NCBI GenBank assembly: GCA_011959285.1
Contig: BLLW01000004.1
Location: 1-64,000 of the forward strand
Origin: Lachnospiraceae bacterium
GTDB lineage: Bacteria; Bacillota; Clostridia; Lachnospirales; Lachnospiraceae
Direction: 5' to 3'
DNA: 64,000 nucleotides
Numbering within the stretch: the stretch's first letter is position 1; every line of letters begins with the position of its first letter. Below are positions 43,534 to 52,123 of this stretch, piece after piece. The notes below the pieces were generated by a model. The model searched no databases. It had not been told where the DNA came from and was given only the letters and a program-made list of their open reading frames with translations. A program made the position numbers and the translations under genes.

Positions 43534-44526
43534 CTATGGTACCATTTCTTTTCCAACCTGATTGACCAGCGGAAGCCCATTTTCCAACGCATATGCATTT
43601 TCTAAAGTGGTAAGCGCGATGGCATGCATAGCCTCCTTGGTAAAAAATCCCATATGGGATGTTACAAGCACATTAGGGAAAGTCATAAGACGCGCCAGAT
43701 TATCATCCGTTATAATTTCATTGGAACGATCTTCATAGAAGACACCTTCCTCTTCCTCGTAAACGTCCAGCCCCACTCCGCCGAATTTGCCCTCCAGCAT
43801 GGCATCGATCAGTGCCTGCGTGTCGATCAGGCTTCCTCTCGACGTATTCACCAAGTAAACGCCATCCTTCATCATGGCTATGCTTTCTTTATTGATCAAA
43901 TGCCTGGTATCAGAAGTCAGCGGACAGTGCAGGGAAATAATATCAGAACTCTTGAACAATTCTTCCAAAGATACATACTCTGCATCGAGTCCCTCCACAG
44001 GATATGGATCGTAGCAGATAACATGTGCCTGAAAGCCTCCAAAAATCCTGATCATCGCCTGACCGATCTTACCTGTTCCGATCACACCCACCGTCTTTTC
44101 ATTGATGTCCATTCCCATAAGCCCGTTTAAGCTCATATTAAATTCTCTGGTTCTATTATAAGCCTTATGCGTCAATCTGTTCACCGTAAGCAGCAGCGCC
44201 ATGGCAAATTCAGCCACTGCTTCAGGCGAATAGCTTGGAACTCTTAAGATAATAATCTTGTCCTCAGCTGCCTTCACATCCACATTGTTAAATCCTGCAC
44301 TTCGAAGCAGGATTGCCTTCACATTCATTTCATAAAGGGCATCTATCATTTCTGCATTCACATAATCGTTGACAAAGATACAGATTGCATCATATCCCTT
44401 CGCCATAAAAATCGTTTCCTTATTACATGCCGCTTCAATAAAATGAATATCAAACCCATATTCTTTTCCCATGGGCTCAAACCAGATCTTATCATATGGT
44501 TTCGTACCGTAAAATGCTATTTTCAT
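43534..44526 (-). CDS. ldhA: D-lactate dehydrogenase (2-hydroxyacid dehydrogenase family)
   Basis: Reduces pyruvate to D-lactate with NADH during fermentation. 330 residues, standard for the family. NAD-binding GTGKIGQ; catalytic Arg in VNTSRGSLID, Glu in GLDVYEEEEG, His in VTSHMGFFT. The start is preceded by GGAGGATGATCT. It appears to be monocistronic. Related 2-hydroxyacid activities are possible. Confidence 0.92.
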   Translation of the reverse strand: MKIAFYGTKPYDKIWFEPMGKEYGFDIHFIEAACNKETIFMAKGYDAICIFVNDYVNAEMIDALYEMNVKAILLRSAGFNNVDVKAAEDKIIILRVPSYSPEAVAEFAMALLLTVNRLTHKAYNRTREFNMSLNGLMGMDINEKTVGVIGTGKIGQAMIRIFGGFQAHVICYDPYPVEGLDAEYVSLEELFKSSDIISLHCPLTSDTRHLINKESIAMMKDGVYLVNTSRGSLIDTQALIDAMLEGKFGGVGLDVYEEEEGVFYEDRSNEIITDDNLARLMTFPNVLVTSHMGFFTKEAMHAIALTTLENAYALENGLPLVNQVGKEMVP

Positions 44527-44630
44527 AGATCATCCTCCATAATTTATGCAGATTCTTTTTACATTCTGCCGCTCCTTGCAGACTACATTTATTATTTACA
44601 GGGACAATGTGATTTTATTCTTTCAATTGT

Positions 44631-45158
44631 CTATGAAAATAAATTGCTGAAAAAATCCTTTATTGAGTTTTTCAGATTATCCCAAAAACTGTTCATCGCA
44701 TTGGAAGCGGCATTTTTCACTGCGTCCGCCAACAGTTCGTCTATATGATCTGCAAAATCTGCGCCGTACTGCTGATACAAATGCTCTGCCTTGTCCATCA
44801 CATACTCGGCAGAAAAACCTATGTCCTCCAGTTTTTCCATAGTGTCTACCAATTTCCCGGCATCTTCTCTGCTGATCTCGACGCCAAACTTGGCTTTTCC
44901 CTCCTCAATTGCATTCAAAAGACCCTCTTCTGAATCCAAGTTTCCTTCCTTTATTTTCTCTTTCAAAAAGGAAAAGACCTCTTCCGCTGTCTCCTTATCC
45001 ACATCCTCAAACACAGCTGAAAGTTCCTGCTTCACCTGACTTAGTATATCTGCCGCCTCCTGATCTGCCGTCTCTGTTTCCGCCGCGCGAACAGGCATCA
45101 ACAAAACTAAAAACAACATCATGAACATAAGCAGCAAGGCTGAAATTCTCTTTTTCAT
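44631..45158 (-). CDS. Secreted helical protein of unknown function
   Basis: 175 residues from the start MKKRISALLLMF (45156-45158). A signal peptide ends near VRA-AE (residues 24-26). The mature part is acidic and helical, with several Glu/Asp/Lys helices (for example VDKETAEEVFSFLKEKIKEG) and an amphipathic C-terminus (NSFWDNLKNSIKDFFSNLFS). No domain recognised; possibly membrane-surface-binding. It follows the hydrolase gene in the same operon. Confidence 0.78.
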   Translation of the reverse strand: MKKRISALLLMFMMLFLVLLMPVRAAETETADQEAADILSQVKQELSAVFEDVDKETAEEVFSFLKEKIKEGNLDSEEGLLNAIEEGKAKFGVEISREDAGKLVDTMEKLEDIGFSAEYVMDKAEHLYQQYGADFADHIDELLADAVKNAASNAMNSFWDNLKNSIKDFFSNLFS

Positions 45159-45179
45159 TTTAGCACATATTCCTCTCAA

Positions 45180-46124
45180 TCAGCACTGATATTCTTTGAC
45201 CCTTTCCATAATCCACGGATAAATATCCTTATATACTTCCTGCCGGTTCTTTTCATTCAAAAGTTCGTGCCGGTCGCCTGCGTATAATTTTAAAGATACA
45301 CGTTCCATACCTGCCTTTTGAAAATCCCCATAGGCTTTTCTAACGCCCTCGCCGTAATTGCCCACCGGATCCATATCTCCTGCAATAAAATGCACCGGAA
45401 GATTTTTGGGCATTGCCTTTAAATTCTCTTCCTTGTTCAGCCGATCTAGCAGTGCGAACAAAGTCCTAAAACCATTTACGGTAAAAGTAAAACCGCACAG
45501 TTCATCTTTTACGTAAGCATCCACAACACTTTCCTCGGTGCACAGCCAGTCCACCGATGTTTTTGCATCTGGTATCTTCTTATTATAAGACCCAAATGCC
45601 AGCTTATCGATCATCCTTGCCACATGCTTCTGTCCCAGGAAAATGCCCTGCAGCGCCGCAATCGCCTTTGATACCTTTACCAGCGCTTTGGGCTGGGACC
45701 CCGTTCCGCAGACAATGGCGCCCTGTATTCCCGTCCCATACCGGAACAAATAATTTCTAAGAATAAAGGACCCCATGCTGTGCCCCAGAATGATATAAGG
45801 TATTCCGGGATATTCCTCCTGCGTCATCTTCTTTAATCGATGGACATCACGCACCACCACCGTGGCGGGATCCTGCTCACAAAAATATCCATAAGTGCCG
45901 TCTTTTGCCACACTCTTCCCATGACCTAAGTGATCATCCCCTGTCACCAGTATCCCCTTCTCCCCAAGATACTGCGCCAATTCCTCATAGCGCTCGATGT
46001 ATTCCGCCATACCATGAATAATCTGGACGATGCAGACCACCCTTTGTTCCGGCACCCATCTGACCGCATGAATCTTTGATTTCCCGTCTCTGGAATCAAA
46101 GGTAAACTCTTCTTTCTTTACCAT
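45180..46124 (-). CDS. Alpha/beta hydrolase (serine aminopeptidase S33 / monoacylglycerol lipase-like)
   Basis: 314 residues. The nucleophile elbow is GHSMGSF, and an oxyanion-side HGMAEYIERYEELA follows the first strand. Late motifs HFIAGDMDPVGNYG and YAGDRHELLNE carry the acid and His of the triad. By family it hydrolyses lysophospholipids or monoglycerides. AAAAGGGGAGG precedes the start. It lies 18 bp after metG. Confidence 0.88.
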   Translation of the reverse strand: MVKKEEFTFDSRDGKSKIHAVRWVPEQRVVCIVQIIHGMAEYIERYEELAQYLGEKGILVTGDDHLGHGKSVAKDGTYGYFCEQDPATVVVRDVHRLKKMTQEEYPGIPYIILGHSMGSFILRNYLFRYGTGIQGAIVCGTGSQPKALVKVSKAIAALQGIFLGQKHVARMIDKLAFGSYNKKIPDAKTSVDWLCTEESVVDAYVKDELCGFTFTVNGFRTLFALLDRLNKEENLKAMPKNLPVHFIAGDMDPVGNYGEGVRKAYGDFQKAGMERVSLKLYAGDRHELLNEKNRQEVYKDIYPWIMERVKEYQC

Positions 46125-46142
46125 TGTAACCTCCCCTTTTGC

Positions 46143-48128
46143 CTAGCAGATTTCTGCGCCTGCCGGCATATCCTTTTCTGGTGTAAGAAGCGCTAAATTC
46201 CCCTCAGCATCCTCCGCACTAAGCAGCATTCCCTCCGAAAGCACCCCTGCTAACTTGGCAGGTTTTAAGTTGACCAATACCATTACCTTTTTACCCACCA
46301 TCTCTTCTGCACTGTAATGCTGTTTGATGCCGGAAACAATCTGTTTGATCTGACTTCCGATCCGCACCTTTGAGCAGAGCAGCTTCTTTGATTTAGGCAC
46401 CTCCTCGCAGGCAATGATTTCGCCTACCTGGAACTGCATTTTGTCAAAAAGATCATATGTGATCTCTTCCTTAGGCTCAATGTCGATTCCATCTGCCGTT
46501 TCTTTCGTCTCCTCTGCGCTTTGTTCTCCCTTCGGTTCCTGAGCTGCCTTTCTTTCTGCAAACATAGCCTCTGCCTTTTCAAAGACCTCCTTCGCATCCA
46601 GACGTGCAAACAGGATTTCAGGTTTCTGCGTCACTTGGTTTCCAGAAGGATAAAGTCCAAAGCGGTCAAGCTCCTCAAATCCCCGTAGCTGCGCGCTTAG
46701 CTGCCCGGCAATCTTCTGTGCCGTGGACGGCATAAAGGGCTCCAACAAAGATGCTCCAATCATAATACTTTCAATCAAATTATAAAGCACGGTAGAAAGG
46801 CGGTCTTTCTTCGCCTCATCCTTGGCAAGCACCCAAGGCTCTGTCTCGTCAATATATTTATTGCAGCGTTTAAACAGCGTAAAAATCTCTGTGAGGGCGT
46901 CTGCCACGCGCAGCTCCTCCATCTTTGCAGCCACCTTTTCATATGCGCCCGTTGCAACTGCTTTTAACTCTTCATCCACCGTTTCCGCGCATCCCTTATC
47001 TACCGCTGCGCCGTCAAAATATTTGTTACTCATGGAAATAGTTCTGTTTACCAGATTGCCCAAGGTGTTTGCCAAATCGGAATTGATTCTTTCAACCAAA
47101 AGCTCCCAAGAAATGGTTCCATCATTCTCAAAAGGCATCTCATGAAGTACAAAGTAGCGCACTGCATCTACCCCAAAGAAATCCACTAAATCATCTGCAT
47201 AAAGCACATTTCCCTTGGACTTGCTCATTTTGCCATCTCCCTGCAAAAGCCATGGATGACCAAATACCTGCTTCGGCAATGGTTCGCCTAATGCCATCAA
47301 AAAGATGGGCCAGTAGATTGTGTGGAAGCGGATAATATCCTTTCCTATCAGATGCAGATCAGCCGGCCAGAGCTTGTGATACTGCTGCGTGCTTTCCCCA
47401 TCACACTCATATCCGATTCCTGTAATATAGTTGGTCAATGCGTCAAGCCACACATAAACCACATGCCTGTCATCAAAGTCTACCGGAATGCCCCACTTAA
47501 AGGAAGTTCTCGATACACACAGATCCTGCAGCCCCGGCAGAAGGAAATTGTTCATCATTTCATTCTTACGGGATACCGGCTGAATAAATTCCGGGTGGGT
47601 ATTGATGTGCTCAATCAGCTTATCCGCATATTTGCTCATCTTAAAAAAGTATGCCTCTTCCTTTGCCGGCTTTACTTCCCTTCCGCAGTCAGGACATTTG
47701 CCATCCACCAGCTGGGATTCTGTCCAGAAAGACTCGCAGGGCGTACAATACAGCCCTTCATAGGCACCTTTATAAATATCCCCCTGATGATACAGTTTCT
47801 TAAAAATCTTCTGTACCTGCTTTTCGTGGTAATCATCTGTGGTACGGATAAAATGGTCATAAGACGTATCCATCAGATTCCACAAATCTTTGATTGTCCC
47901 TGCCACATTATCCACAAATTCCTTAGGGGTAACTCCCGCTTCCTCTGCCTTCAGTTCAATCTTCTGTCCATGCTCGTCCGTGCCTGTCTGGAAAAAGACA
48001 TCATAGCCGTCCTTTCTTTTAAATCTGGCAATACTGTCAGCCAGCACGATTTCATAGCTGTTGCCTATATGAGGCTTGCCCGACGTATAAGCAATAGCTG
48101 TCGTAATATAATACTTTCCTTTACACAT
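46143..48128 (-). CDS. metG: Methionyl-tRNA synthetase
   Basis: Charges tRNA-Met. 661 residues. Class I signatures: KPHIGNSY near the start and GDGKMSKSKGN. A zinc knuckle sits in between (CESFWTES, then CPDCG). The C-terminal EMAP-II-like tRNA-binding domain starts at about residue 555 (FDKMQFQVGEIIACEEVP), with an acidic, repetitive linker before it. No T-box leader was identifiable in the 250 bp upstream. Confidence 0.97.
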   Translation of the reverse strand: MCKGKYYITTAIAYTSGKPHIGNSYEIVLADSIARFKRKDGYDVFFQTGTDEHGQKIELKAEEAGVTPKEFVDNVAGTIKDLWNLMDTSYDHFIRTTDDYHEKQVQKIFKKLYHQGDIYKGAYEGLYCTPCESFWTESQLVDGKCPDCGREVKPAKEEAYFFKMSKYADKLIEHINTHPEFIQPVSRKNEMMNNFLLPGLQDLCVSRTSFKWGIPVDFDDRHVVYVWLDALTNYITGIGYECDGESTQQYHKLWPADLHLIGKDIIRFHTIYWPIFLMALGEPLPKQVFGHPWLLQGDGKMSKSKGNVLYADDLVDFFGVDAVRYFVLHEMPFENDGTISWELLVERINSDLANTLGNLVNRTISMSNKYFDGAAVDKGCAETVDEELKAVATGAYEKVAAKMEELRVADALTEIFTLFKRCNKYIDETEPWVLAKDEAKKDRLSTVLYNLIESIMIGASLLEPFMPSTAQKIAGQLSAQLRGFEELDRFGLYPSGNQVTQKPEILFARLDAKEVFEKAEAMFAERKAAQEPKGEQSAEETKETADGIDIEPKEEITYDLFDKMQFQVGEIIACEEVPKSKKLLCSKVRIGSQIKQIVSGIKQHYSAEEMVGKKVMVLVNLKPAKLAGVLSEGMLLSAEDAEGNLALLTPEKDMPAGAEIC

Positions 48129-48241
48129 GTTCCGTTTCCTCCTAAAATAAAAGCTATCTTCTATCTAACGACAGAAGACAGCCTGTTTGTCGTGGTTCAC
48201 TTCTCTTCGTTCCCGCTTTAGCTATCATACAACATATCATC

Positions 48242-48270
48242 AGACTATCATAAACCCCCGGCGTTGTCAA
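48242..48270 (-). promoter_or_regulatory. Possible promoter of metG
   Basis: On the minus strand, a perfect TTGACA (48265-48270), a 17-bp spacer and TAGTCT (48242-48247), a poor -10. Confidence 0.45.
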
Positions 48271-48304
48271 TTGCTATCGCAAAACGTGCGTGTTTATAAA
48301 CACA

Positions 48305-48335
48305 TAGCCCCGGATGGTGGAAGCATCCGGGGCTA
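48305..48335 (-). terminator. Terminator of the Amt-PII gene
   Basis: TAGCCCCGGATG (48305-48316) pairs perfectly with CATCCGGGGCTA (48324-48335), 12 bp. Confidence 0.88.
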
Positions 48336-48378
48336 CGCATTTCTATATACAAACTAAAGGGATTAGGAGAAAGCTTTT

Positions 48379-50124
48379 TTATTCTACATCCCGCAGTGCT
48401 GCAAAGTCTTCTTCTCCGGTGCGGACTTTAACGACTTTGTCTACATTATAAACAAAAATCTTGCCGTCGCCGATGTGACCGGTATAAAGTGCTTTCTTTG
48501 CCGCTTCAATCACTGCTTCAACAGGAATCTTGCTGACGACTACTTCAACCTTTACTTTAGGAAGTAAGGTTGCATCCACTTCAACGCCTCTGTACATCTC
48601 TCCGGCGCCTTTCTGGATACCGCAGCCCATAACCTGTGTCACCGTCATACCGGTCACGCCAAGGTCATTCATCGCTTTCTTTAACTTGTCATATCTGGAC
48701 AGTTTTGCAATCACAGCAACCTTATAAATGCCGGTAGATGCTGCGGCAGGCGCCACCACCTTCACTGCTGCATCCCTCTGCACATCGGATGCTTCCGCAT
48801 AGTCGTCTGTACCAAGGTCTGTATTCTCATTTACTTCCATCGTCATAGTATTAGCAATATCCATAATGCTGAATCCTGCATAAGCAGAGGGCAGACCATG
48901 TTCGCAGGAATCAAGACCTACAATCTCTTCTTCCTGTGTGACCCGCAGACCCGCAATCGCTTTAATAATAAGGAATGCTATGGTAATCGTCACTGCCGTC
49001 CATGCCGCTACAGCCGCAAATCCGACCAACTGGATTCCAAGCAATTTAAATCCGCCGCCATAAAAAAGACCTACAAGACTGTCGTTTCCAGGTGCAGAGG
49101 TAGTTGCAAAAAGTCCTACTGCAATGGTACCCCAGATACCGTTTAAACAATGTACAGCAACTGCACCCACAGGATCGTCAATGTGAAGCTTGTAATCAAG
49201 CAGCCATACACCAAATACCACCAGAAGTCCGGCAACCGCGCCGATTACAATTGCTCCTGCGGCGTCCGTCACATCACAAGGCGCTGTGATGGCGACCAGA
49301 CCTGCCAAGGATGCATTCAGACACATAGAAACATCCGGTTTTCCATATTTGACCCATGTAAAGACCATACATACCACCGTTGCAATAGCCGGCGCAATCG
49401 TAGTGGTAACGAATACGGAACCAAGCTGTTCTAAACTGGTACATGCTGCACCGTTAAATCCATACCAGCCAAGCCACAAGATAAACACACCCAGACATCC
49501 AATAGGAAGATTATGACCAGGAAATGCGTTTACCTTTGTAACCTTTCCTTCTTTATCTTTTACAAATTTTCCAATACGGGGACCTAACAGCTTTGCCCCA
49601 ATCAGCGCTGATATACCGCCTACCATGTGAATTGCGCAGGAACCTGCAAAATCATGGAATCCTGCCTGTGCAAGCCAGCCGCCGCCCCAGATCCAATGGG
49701 CTTCGATAGGATAGATCAAAGCAGAGATGACACCTGAGTAGACACAATAGGATAAAAATTTCGTTCTCTCTGCCATTGCCCCTGATACAATTGTCGCAGT
49801 GGTCGCACAAAATACTAAGTTAAACACAAAATTTGACCAGTCAAAGTTTGCATAGTTGGTAAAAATATCAAATCCCGGCTTTCCAATCAATCCGACCATA
49901 TCCTCACCAAACAAAAGTCCAAATCCAATCAGGATAAAAACTACTGTACCAATGCAGAAATCCATCAAGTTCTTCATCAGGATATTCCCTGCATTTTTTG
50001 CTCTGGTGAAGCCGGTCTCTACCATTGCAAAACCAGCCTGCATCCAGAACACCAGCGCGGCTCCAATCAGGAACCAGACGCCGAACACCTCGCCGCTTAC
50101 GGCACTCATCATTTCTTCTGTCAT
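48379..50124 (-). CDS. Ammonium transporter fused to a C-terminal PII domain
   Basis: Ammonium channel of the Amt/Rh family (residues 1-405; NAGNILMKNLMDFCIG and VHMVGGISALIGAKLLG are typical), followed by a linker and a complete PII/GlnK-like domain (about 465-575; YKVAVIAKLSRYDKLKKAM, TLLPKVKVEVV, IGDGKIFVYNV). The usual separate amtB-glnK pair is thus one polypeptide. In the T-loop the uridylylated Tyr51 context (YRGAEY) reads YRGVEV, so control by uridylylation is excluded while ADP/ATP and 2-oxoglutarate sensing may remain. The leader has two terminator hairpins. Confidence 0.95.
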   Translation of the reverse strand: MTEEMMSAVSGEVFGVWFLIGAALVFWMQAGFAMVETGFTRAKNAGNILMKNLMDFCIGTVVFILIGFGLLFGEDMVGLIGKPGFDIFTNYANFDWSNFVFNLVFCATTATIVSGAMAERTKFLSYCVYSGVISALIYPIEAHWIWGGGWLAQAGFHDFAGSCAIHMVGGISALIGAKLLGPRIGKFVKDKEGKVTKVNAFPGHNLPIGCLGVFILWLGWYGFNGAACTSLEQLGSVFVTTTIAPAIATVVCMVFTWVKYGKPDVSMCLNASLAGLVAITAPCDVTDAAGAIVIGAVAGLLVVFGVWLLDYKLHIDDPVGAVAVHCLNGIWGTIAVGLFATTSAPGNDSLVGLFYGGGFKLLGIQLVGFAAVAAWTAVTITIAFLIIKAIAGLRVTQEEEIVGLDSCEHGLPSAYAGFSIMDIANTMTMEVNENTDLGTDDYAEASDVQRDAAVKVVAPAAASTGIYKVAVIAKLSRYDKLKKAMNDLGVTGMTVTQVMGCGIQKGAGEMYRGVEVDATLLPKVKVEVVVSKIPVEAVIEAAKKALYTGHIGDGKIFVYNVDKVVKVRTGEEDFAALRDVE

Positions 50125-50150
50125 AATCTTTCCTCCTCACATTAAAAAAA

Positions 50151-50193
50151 GCGGATGCAAAGGGGGATTTTCCTATAAGCCCCTTTGCTCCGC
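50151..50193 (-). terminator. Leader terminator hairpin 2, just before amt
   Basis: On the minus strand, GCGGA-GCAAAGGGG pairs with CCCCTTTGC-A-TCCGC, followed by a run of seven T and then the amt ribosome-binding site. It lies between the amt promoter and the coding region, so it must be bypassed for expression. Confidence 0.82.
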
Positions 50194-50216
50194 GTTTTTT
50201 AATAAATAAATTTAAA

Positions 50217-50244
50217 AAGGCACTGCATGTTTCTGCAGCGCCTT
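50217..50244 (-). terminator. Leader terminator hairpin 1 / acetyltransferase terminator
   Basis: On the minus strand, AAGGCGCTGCA (50234-50244) pairs with TGCAGTGCCTT (50217-50227), one G-T pair, loop GAAACA, followed by TTTTAAATTT. It ends transcripts from the acetyltransferase gene upstream and is also the first structure in transcripts from the amt promoter. Confidence 0.8.
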
Positions 50245-50259
50245 CGCTTTATGTATTGC

Positions 50260-50288
50260 ATGATAGCACCCTGTTTATTTTCTGTCAA
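50260..50288 (-). promoter_or_regulatory. Promoter of the Amt-PII gene
   Basis: On the minus strand, a perfect TTGACA (50283-50288), a 17-bp spacer and TATCAT (50260-50265). Transcription would start near 50253, giving a leader of about 128 nt with two terminator hairpins. Confidence 0.8.
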
Positions 50289-50303
50289 CCTCTTTTTTGT
50301 TTT

Positions 50304-51143
50304 TTATTTTGTACACAGATTTCTCGTAAAAAGCTTGTAATCACAGTCTGAGACGATTACGTTATCCTGAAATTCAAACCCCAGCCTGTCAAGAAGTCCC
50401 AAGGATGCCTCATTCTTTTCGCTTACCAGCGCCTGCACTTTATCAAAGGCAAGTTCCTCCTTTGCATAGGCAAGAATCGCCGCGCAAACCTCGAAGGCAT
50501 AGCCCATGTTCTGATGGGCTGTGTCTATAACAAATCCAAGTTCAGGAAGGTCATAGCCTTCCCTGACACTCAACCCTGCCCGCCCTATCACCTCTCCAGT
50601 ATCTTTAAGCTGTACTGTCCAGAGACCGTAGCCATAAAATCCATATATCTGATCGATATACGCTTTCATGTAGGCTTCTTCCTCTTCCCTTTTCTGGTAA
50701 AGATTCTCCATATAATAAGTGATGGAAGGATCGCTGTAGATTCTATAAAAATCCTTCACGTCCTCCACCGTGCTCTCCCGTACTTTCAGCCTGTCCGTCT
50801 CTAAGATATTCCACGGCAGCCCCGCAAGCCTCTTAAACGCCTCTTCATAAGAACGGTATTCCAAAAGAAACAAATCTTCCACTCCGTATCTCACCGCCGG
50901 GAATGCTTTATCCCGGTTCTTCTCGTGATAGAGGATAACCACATACCACCCTTCTTTTAATAATGTTTCCGCCGTTTCCGGCTCATCGGTTATGACCAGC
51001 GTCTCTTCCCTTTCATATTGATCCATTCTTTTTAATGTAACGTGCACCTGGTGTTCATTCACTTTATCACAAATCTCATCTAAACGATCTGCGACAATTT
51101 CGCAATAGTATTCGGACAGCAGGAGAAGAATGCATTTTAGCAT
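50304..51143 (-). CDS. GNAT family acetyltransferase with N-terminal extension
   Basis: 279 residues. The N-terminal 110 residues are a separate domain with no recognised fold (KCILLLLSEYYCEIVADRL and ETLVITDEPETAETLL). The C-terminal GNAT domain (about 115-275) starts ETDRLKVRESTVEDVKDF and has the acetyl-CoA loop HQNMGYAFEVCAAI and ASLGLLDRLGFEF, resembling the RimJ/RimL type. Substrate unknown. Confidence 0.87.
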   Translation of the reverse strand: MLKCILLLLSEYYCEIVADRLDEICDKVNEHQVHVTLKRMDQYEREETLVITDEPETAETLLKEGWYVVILYHEKNRDKAFPAVRYGVEDLFLLEYRSYEEAFKRLAGLPWNILETDRLKVRESTVEDVKDFYRIYSDPSITYYMENLYQKREEEEAYMKAYIDQIYGFYGYGLWTVQLKDTGEVIGRAGLSVREGYDLPELGFVIDTAHQNMGYAFEVCAAILAYAKEELAFDKVQALVSEKNEASLGLLDRLGFEFQDNVIVSDCDYKLFTRNLCTK

Positions 51144-51231
51144 TGTAAAGTCCCCTCACTTCATATAAAATATGTACTGTATCTATTATAATACGCGCTT
51201 ATCTAAATGAAAAGAAAGGAAACAATTAATT

Positions 51232-51756
51232 ATGAGTCAAAATTATCCTATTGTAACATTTACCATGGAAAACGGCGATGTCATAAAGGCAGAATTATAC
51301 CCCGACATTGCTCCCATTTCTGTCAATAACTTCATCAGCCTGATCAACCAGAATTTCTATGACGGTCTGATCTTCCACCGCGTCATCCGCGGATTCATGA
51401 TCCAGGGCGGCGATCCGGAAGGCACCGGCTGCGGCGGTCCCGGCTACAGTATCAAGGGCGAATTTTCTGCAAACGGCGTGGAAAACAATTTAAAGCACAC
51501 CGAAGGCGTTTTATCCATGGCAAGAAGCATGGCGCCCGATTCCGCAGGCTCCCAATTCTTCATCATGCATAAGAATGCACCACATTTGGACGGCAGCTAC
51601 GCCGCATTTGGGAAGGTGATCGAAGGGATGGATGTGGTGAATAAAATAGCCGAAACAGCTACCGATTACTCGGACCGTCCCTTAGAAGAACAGAAACTCA
51701 AAAGCGTCACCGTAGACACCTTCGGCGTCACTTATCCTGAGCCGGAAAAATTATAA
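51232..51756 (+). CDS. Cyclophilin-type peptidyl-prolyl cis-trans isomerase
   Basis: 174-residue cytoplasmic foldase. Canonical motifs: IFHRVIRGFMIQGGDP, SAGSQFFIMHKNAPHLDG and AFGKVIEGMDVV, with the active-site Arg in the first. AAAGGAAA precedes the ATG. No signal peptide, so it is PpiB-like. The 367-bp stretch after it (51757-52123) has no gene but contains two inverted repeats, a promoter and an attenuator hairpin. Confidence 0.95.
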   Translation: MSQNYPIVTFTMENGDVIKAELYPDIAPISVNNFISLINQNFYDGLIFHRVIRGFMIQGGDPEGTGCGGPGYSIKGEFSANGVENNLKHTEGVLSMARSMAPDSAGSQFFIMHKNAPHLDGSYAAFGKVIEGMDVVNKIAETATDYSDRPLEEQKLKSVTVDTFGVTYPEPEKL

Positions 51757-51831
51757 TAATCAATTTCTTCCGTTCACATTCTGTTCATATTTAATTTAAA
51801 AAAACTTAATTGGCATAACATTCTTTAGACA

Positions 51832-51868
51832 TTTCTGTATCCTATACTAATACCATAAGATACAGAAA
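51832..51868. repeat. 10-bp perfect inverted repeat after the cyclophilin gene
   Basis: TTTCTGTATC (51832-51841) and GATACAGAAA (51859-51868). Without a clear T run it is a weak terminator or mRNA-end stabiliser. Confidence 0.55.
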
Positions 51869-51930
51869 AGCACAAACCACTTACAAGAAGCCTCAAAGTA
51901 ATTGATTTATTAATAACTTTTTCATAATAA

Positions 51931-51960
51931 ATGCCAAGTAAACAAACGTTTACTTGGCAT
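51931..51960. terminator. 13-bp perfect inverted repeat before the AGCS symporter promoter
   Basis: ATGCCAAGTAAAC (51931-51943), loop AAAC, GTTTACTTGGCAT (51948-51960), followed by CCTCCCTTTT. It may end the cyclophilin transcript, or be an operator for the symporter gene, since it ends 46 bp before the -35 box. Confidence 0.65.
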
Positions 51961-52006
51961 CCTCCCTTTTATTGCAACATTTCATAGGCTTTTTTCTTGT
52001 TTTCCC

Positions 52007-52035
52007 TTGCATTTTTCTATCTTTTCCTGTATAGT
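52007..52035 (+). promoter_or_regulatory. Promoter of the AGCS symporter gene
   Basis: TTGCAT (52007-52012), a 17-bp spacer and TATAGT (52030-52035). Transcription starts near 52042. Confidence 0.75.
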
Positions 52036-52048
52036 AATACACGAATCA

Positions 52049-52081
52049 ACGAGGATTTACGAAGGTAAATTCTCGTTTTTT
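52049..52081 (+). terminator. Attenuator-like hairpin in the AGCS symporter leader
   Basis: ACGAGGATTTAC (52049-52060), loop GAAG, GTAAATTCTCGT (52065-52076), one G-T pair, then T at 52076-52081. The hairpin starts about 7 nt after the predicted transcription start and 43 bp before the gene, and so would stop transcription unless relieved. Confidence 0.75.
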
Positions 52082-52123
52082 GTGAGGTTCATCTATCTAT
52101 ACTTATGAAAGAGGAGATTTTTT

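Noticed and set aside
48129..48378. Possible T-box leader upstream of metG
   Set aside because: I looked for the conserved T-box sequence (TGGNACCGCG) and specifier-loop structure and did not find them; only a promoter candidate and the preceding gene's terminator are visible.
50217..50244. ANTAR-type antitermination motif in the amt leader
   Set aside because: ANTAR targets have hairpins with hexanucleotide loops starting with A and with G at position 4. The loop here is GAAACA, which does not fit, so only a general attenuator is proposed.
51757..52123. Glycine riboswitch in front of the AGCS symporter
   Set aside because: The space after the predicted promoter is only about 82 nt, too short for the tandem aptamers, and no conserved glycine-riboswitch sequence was recognised.
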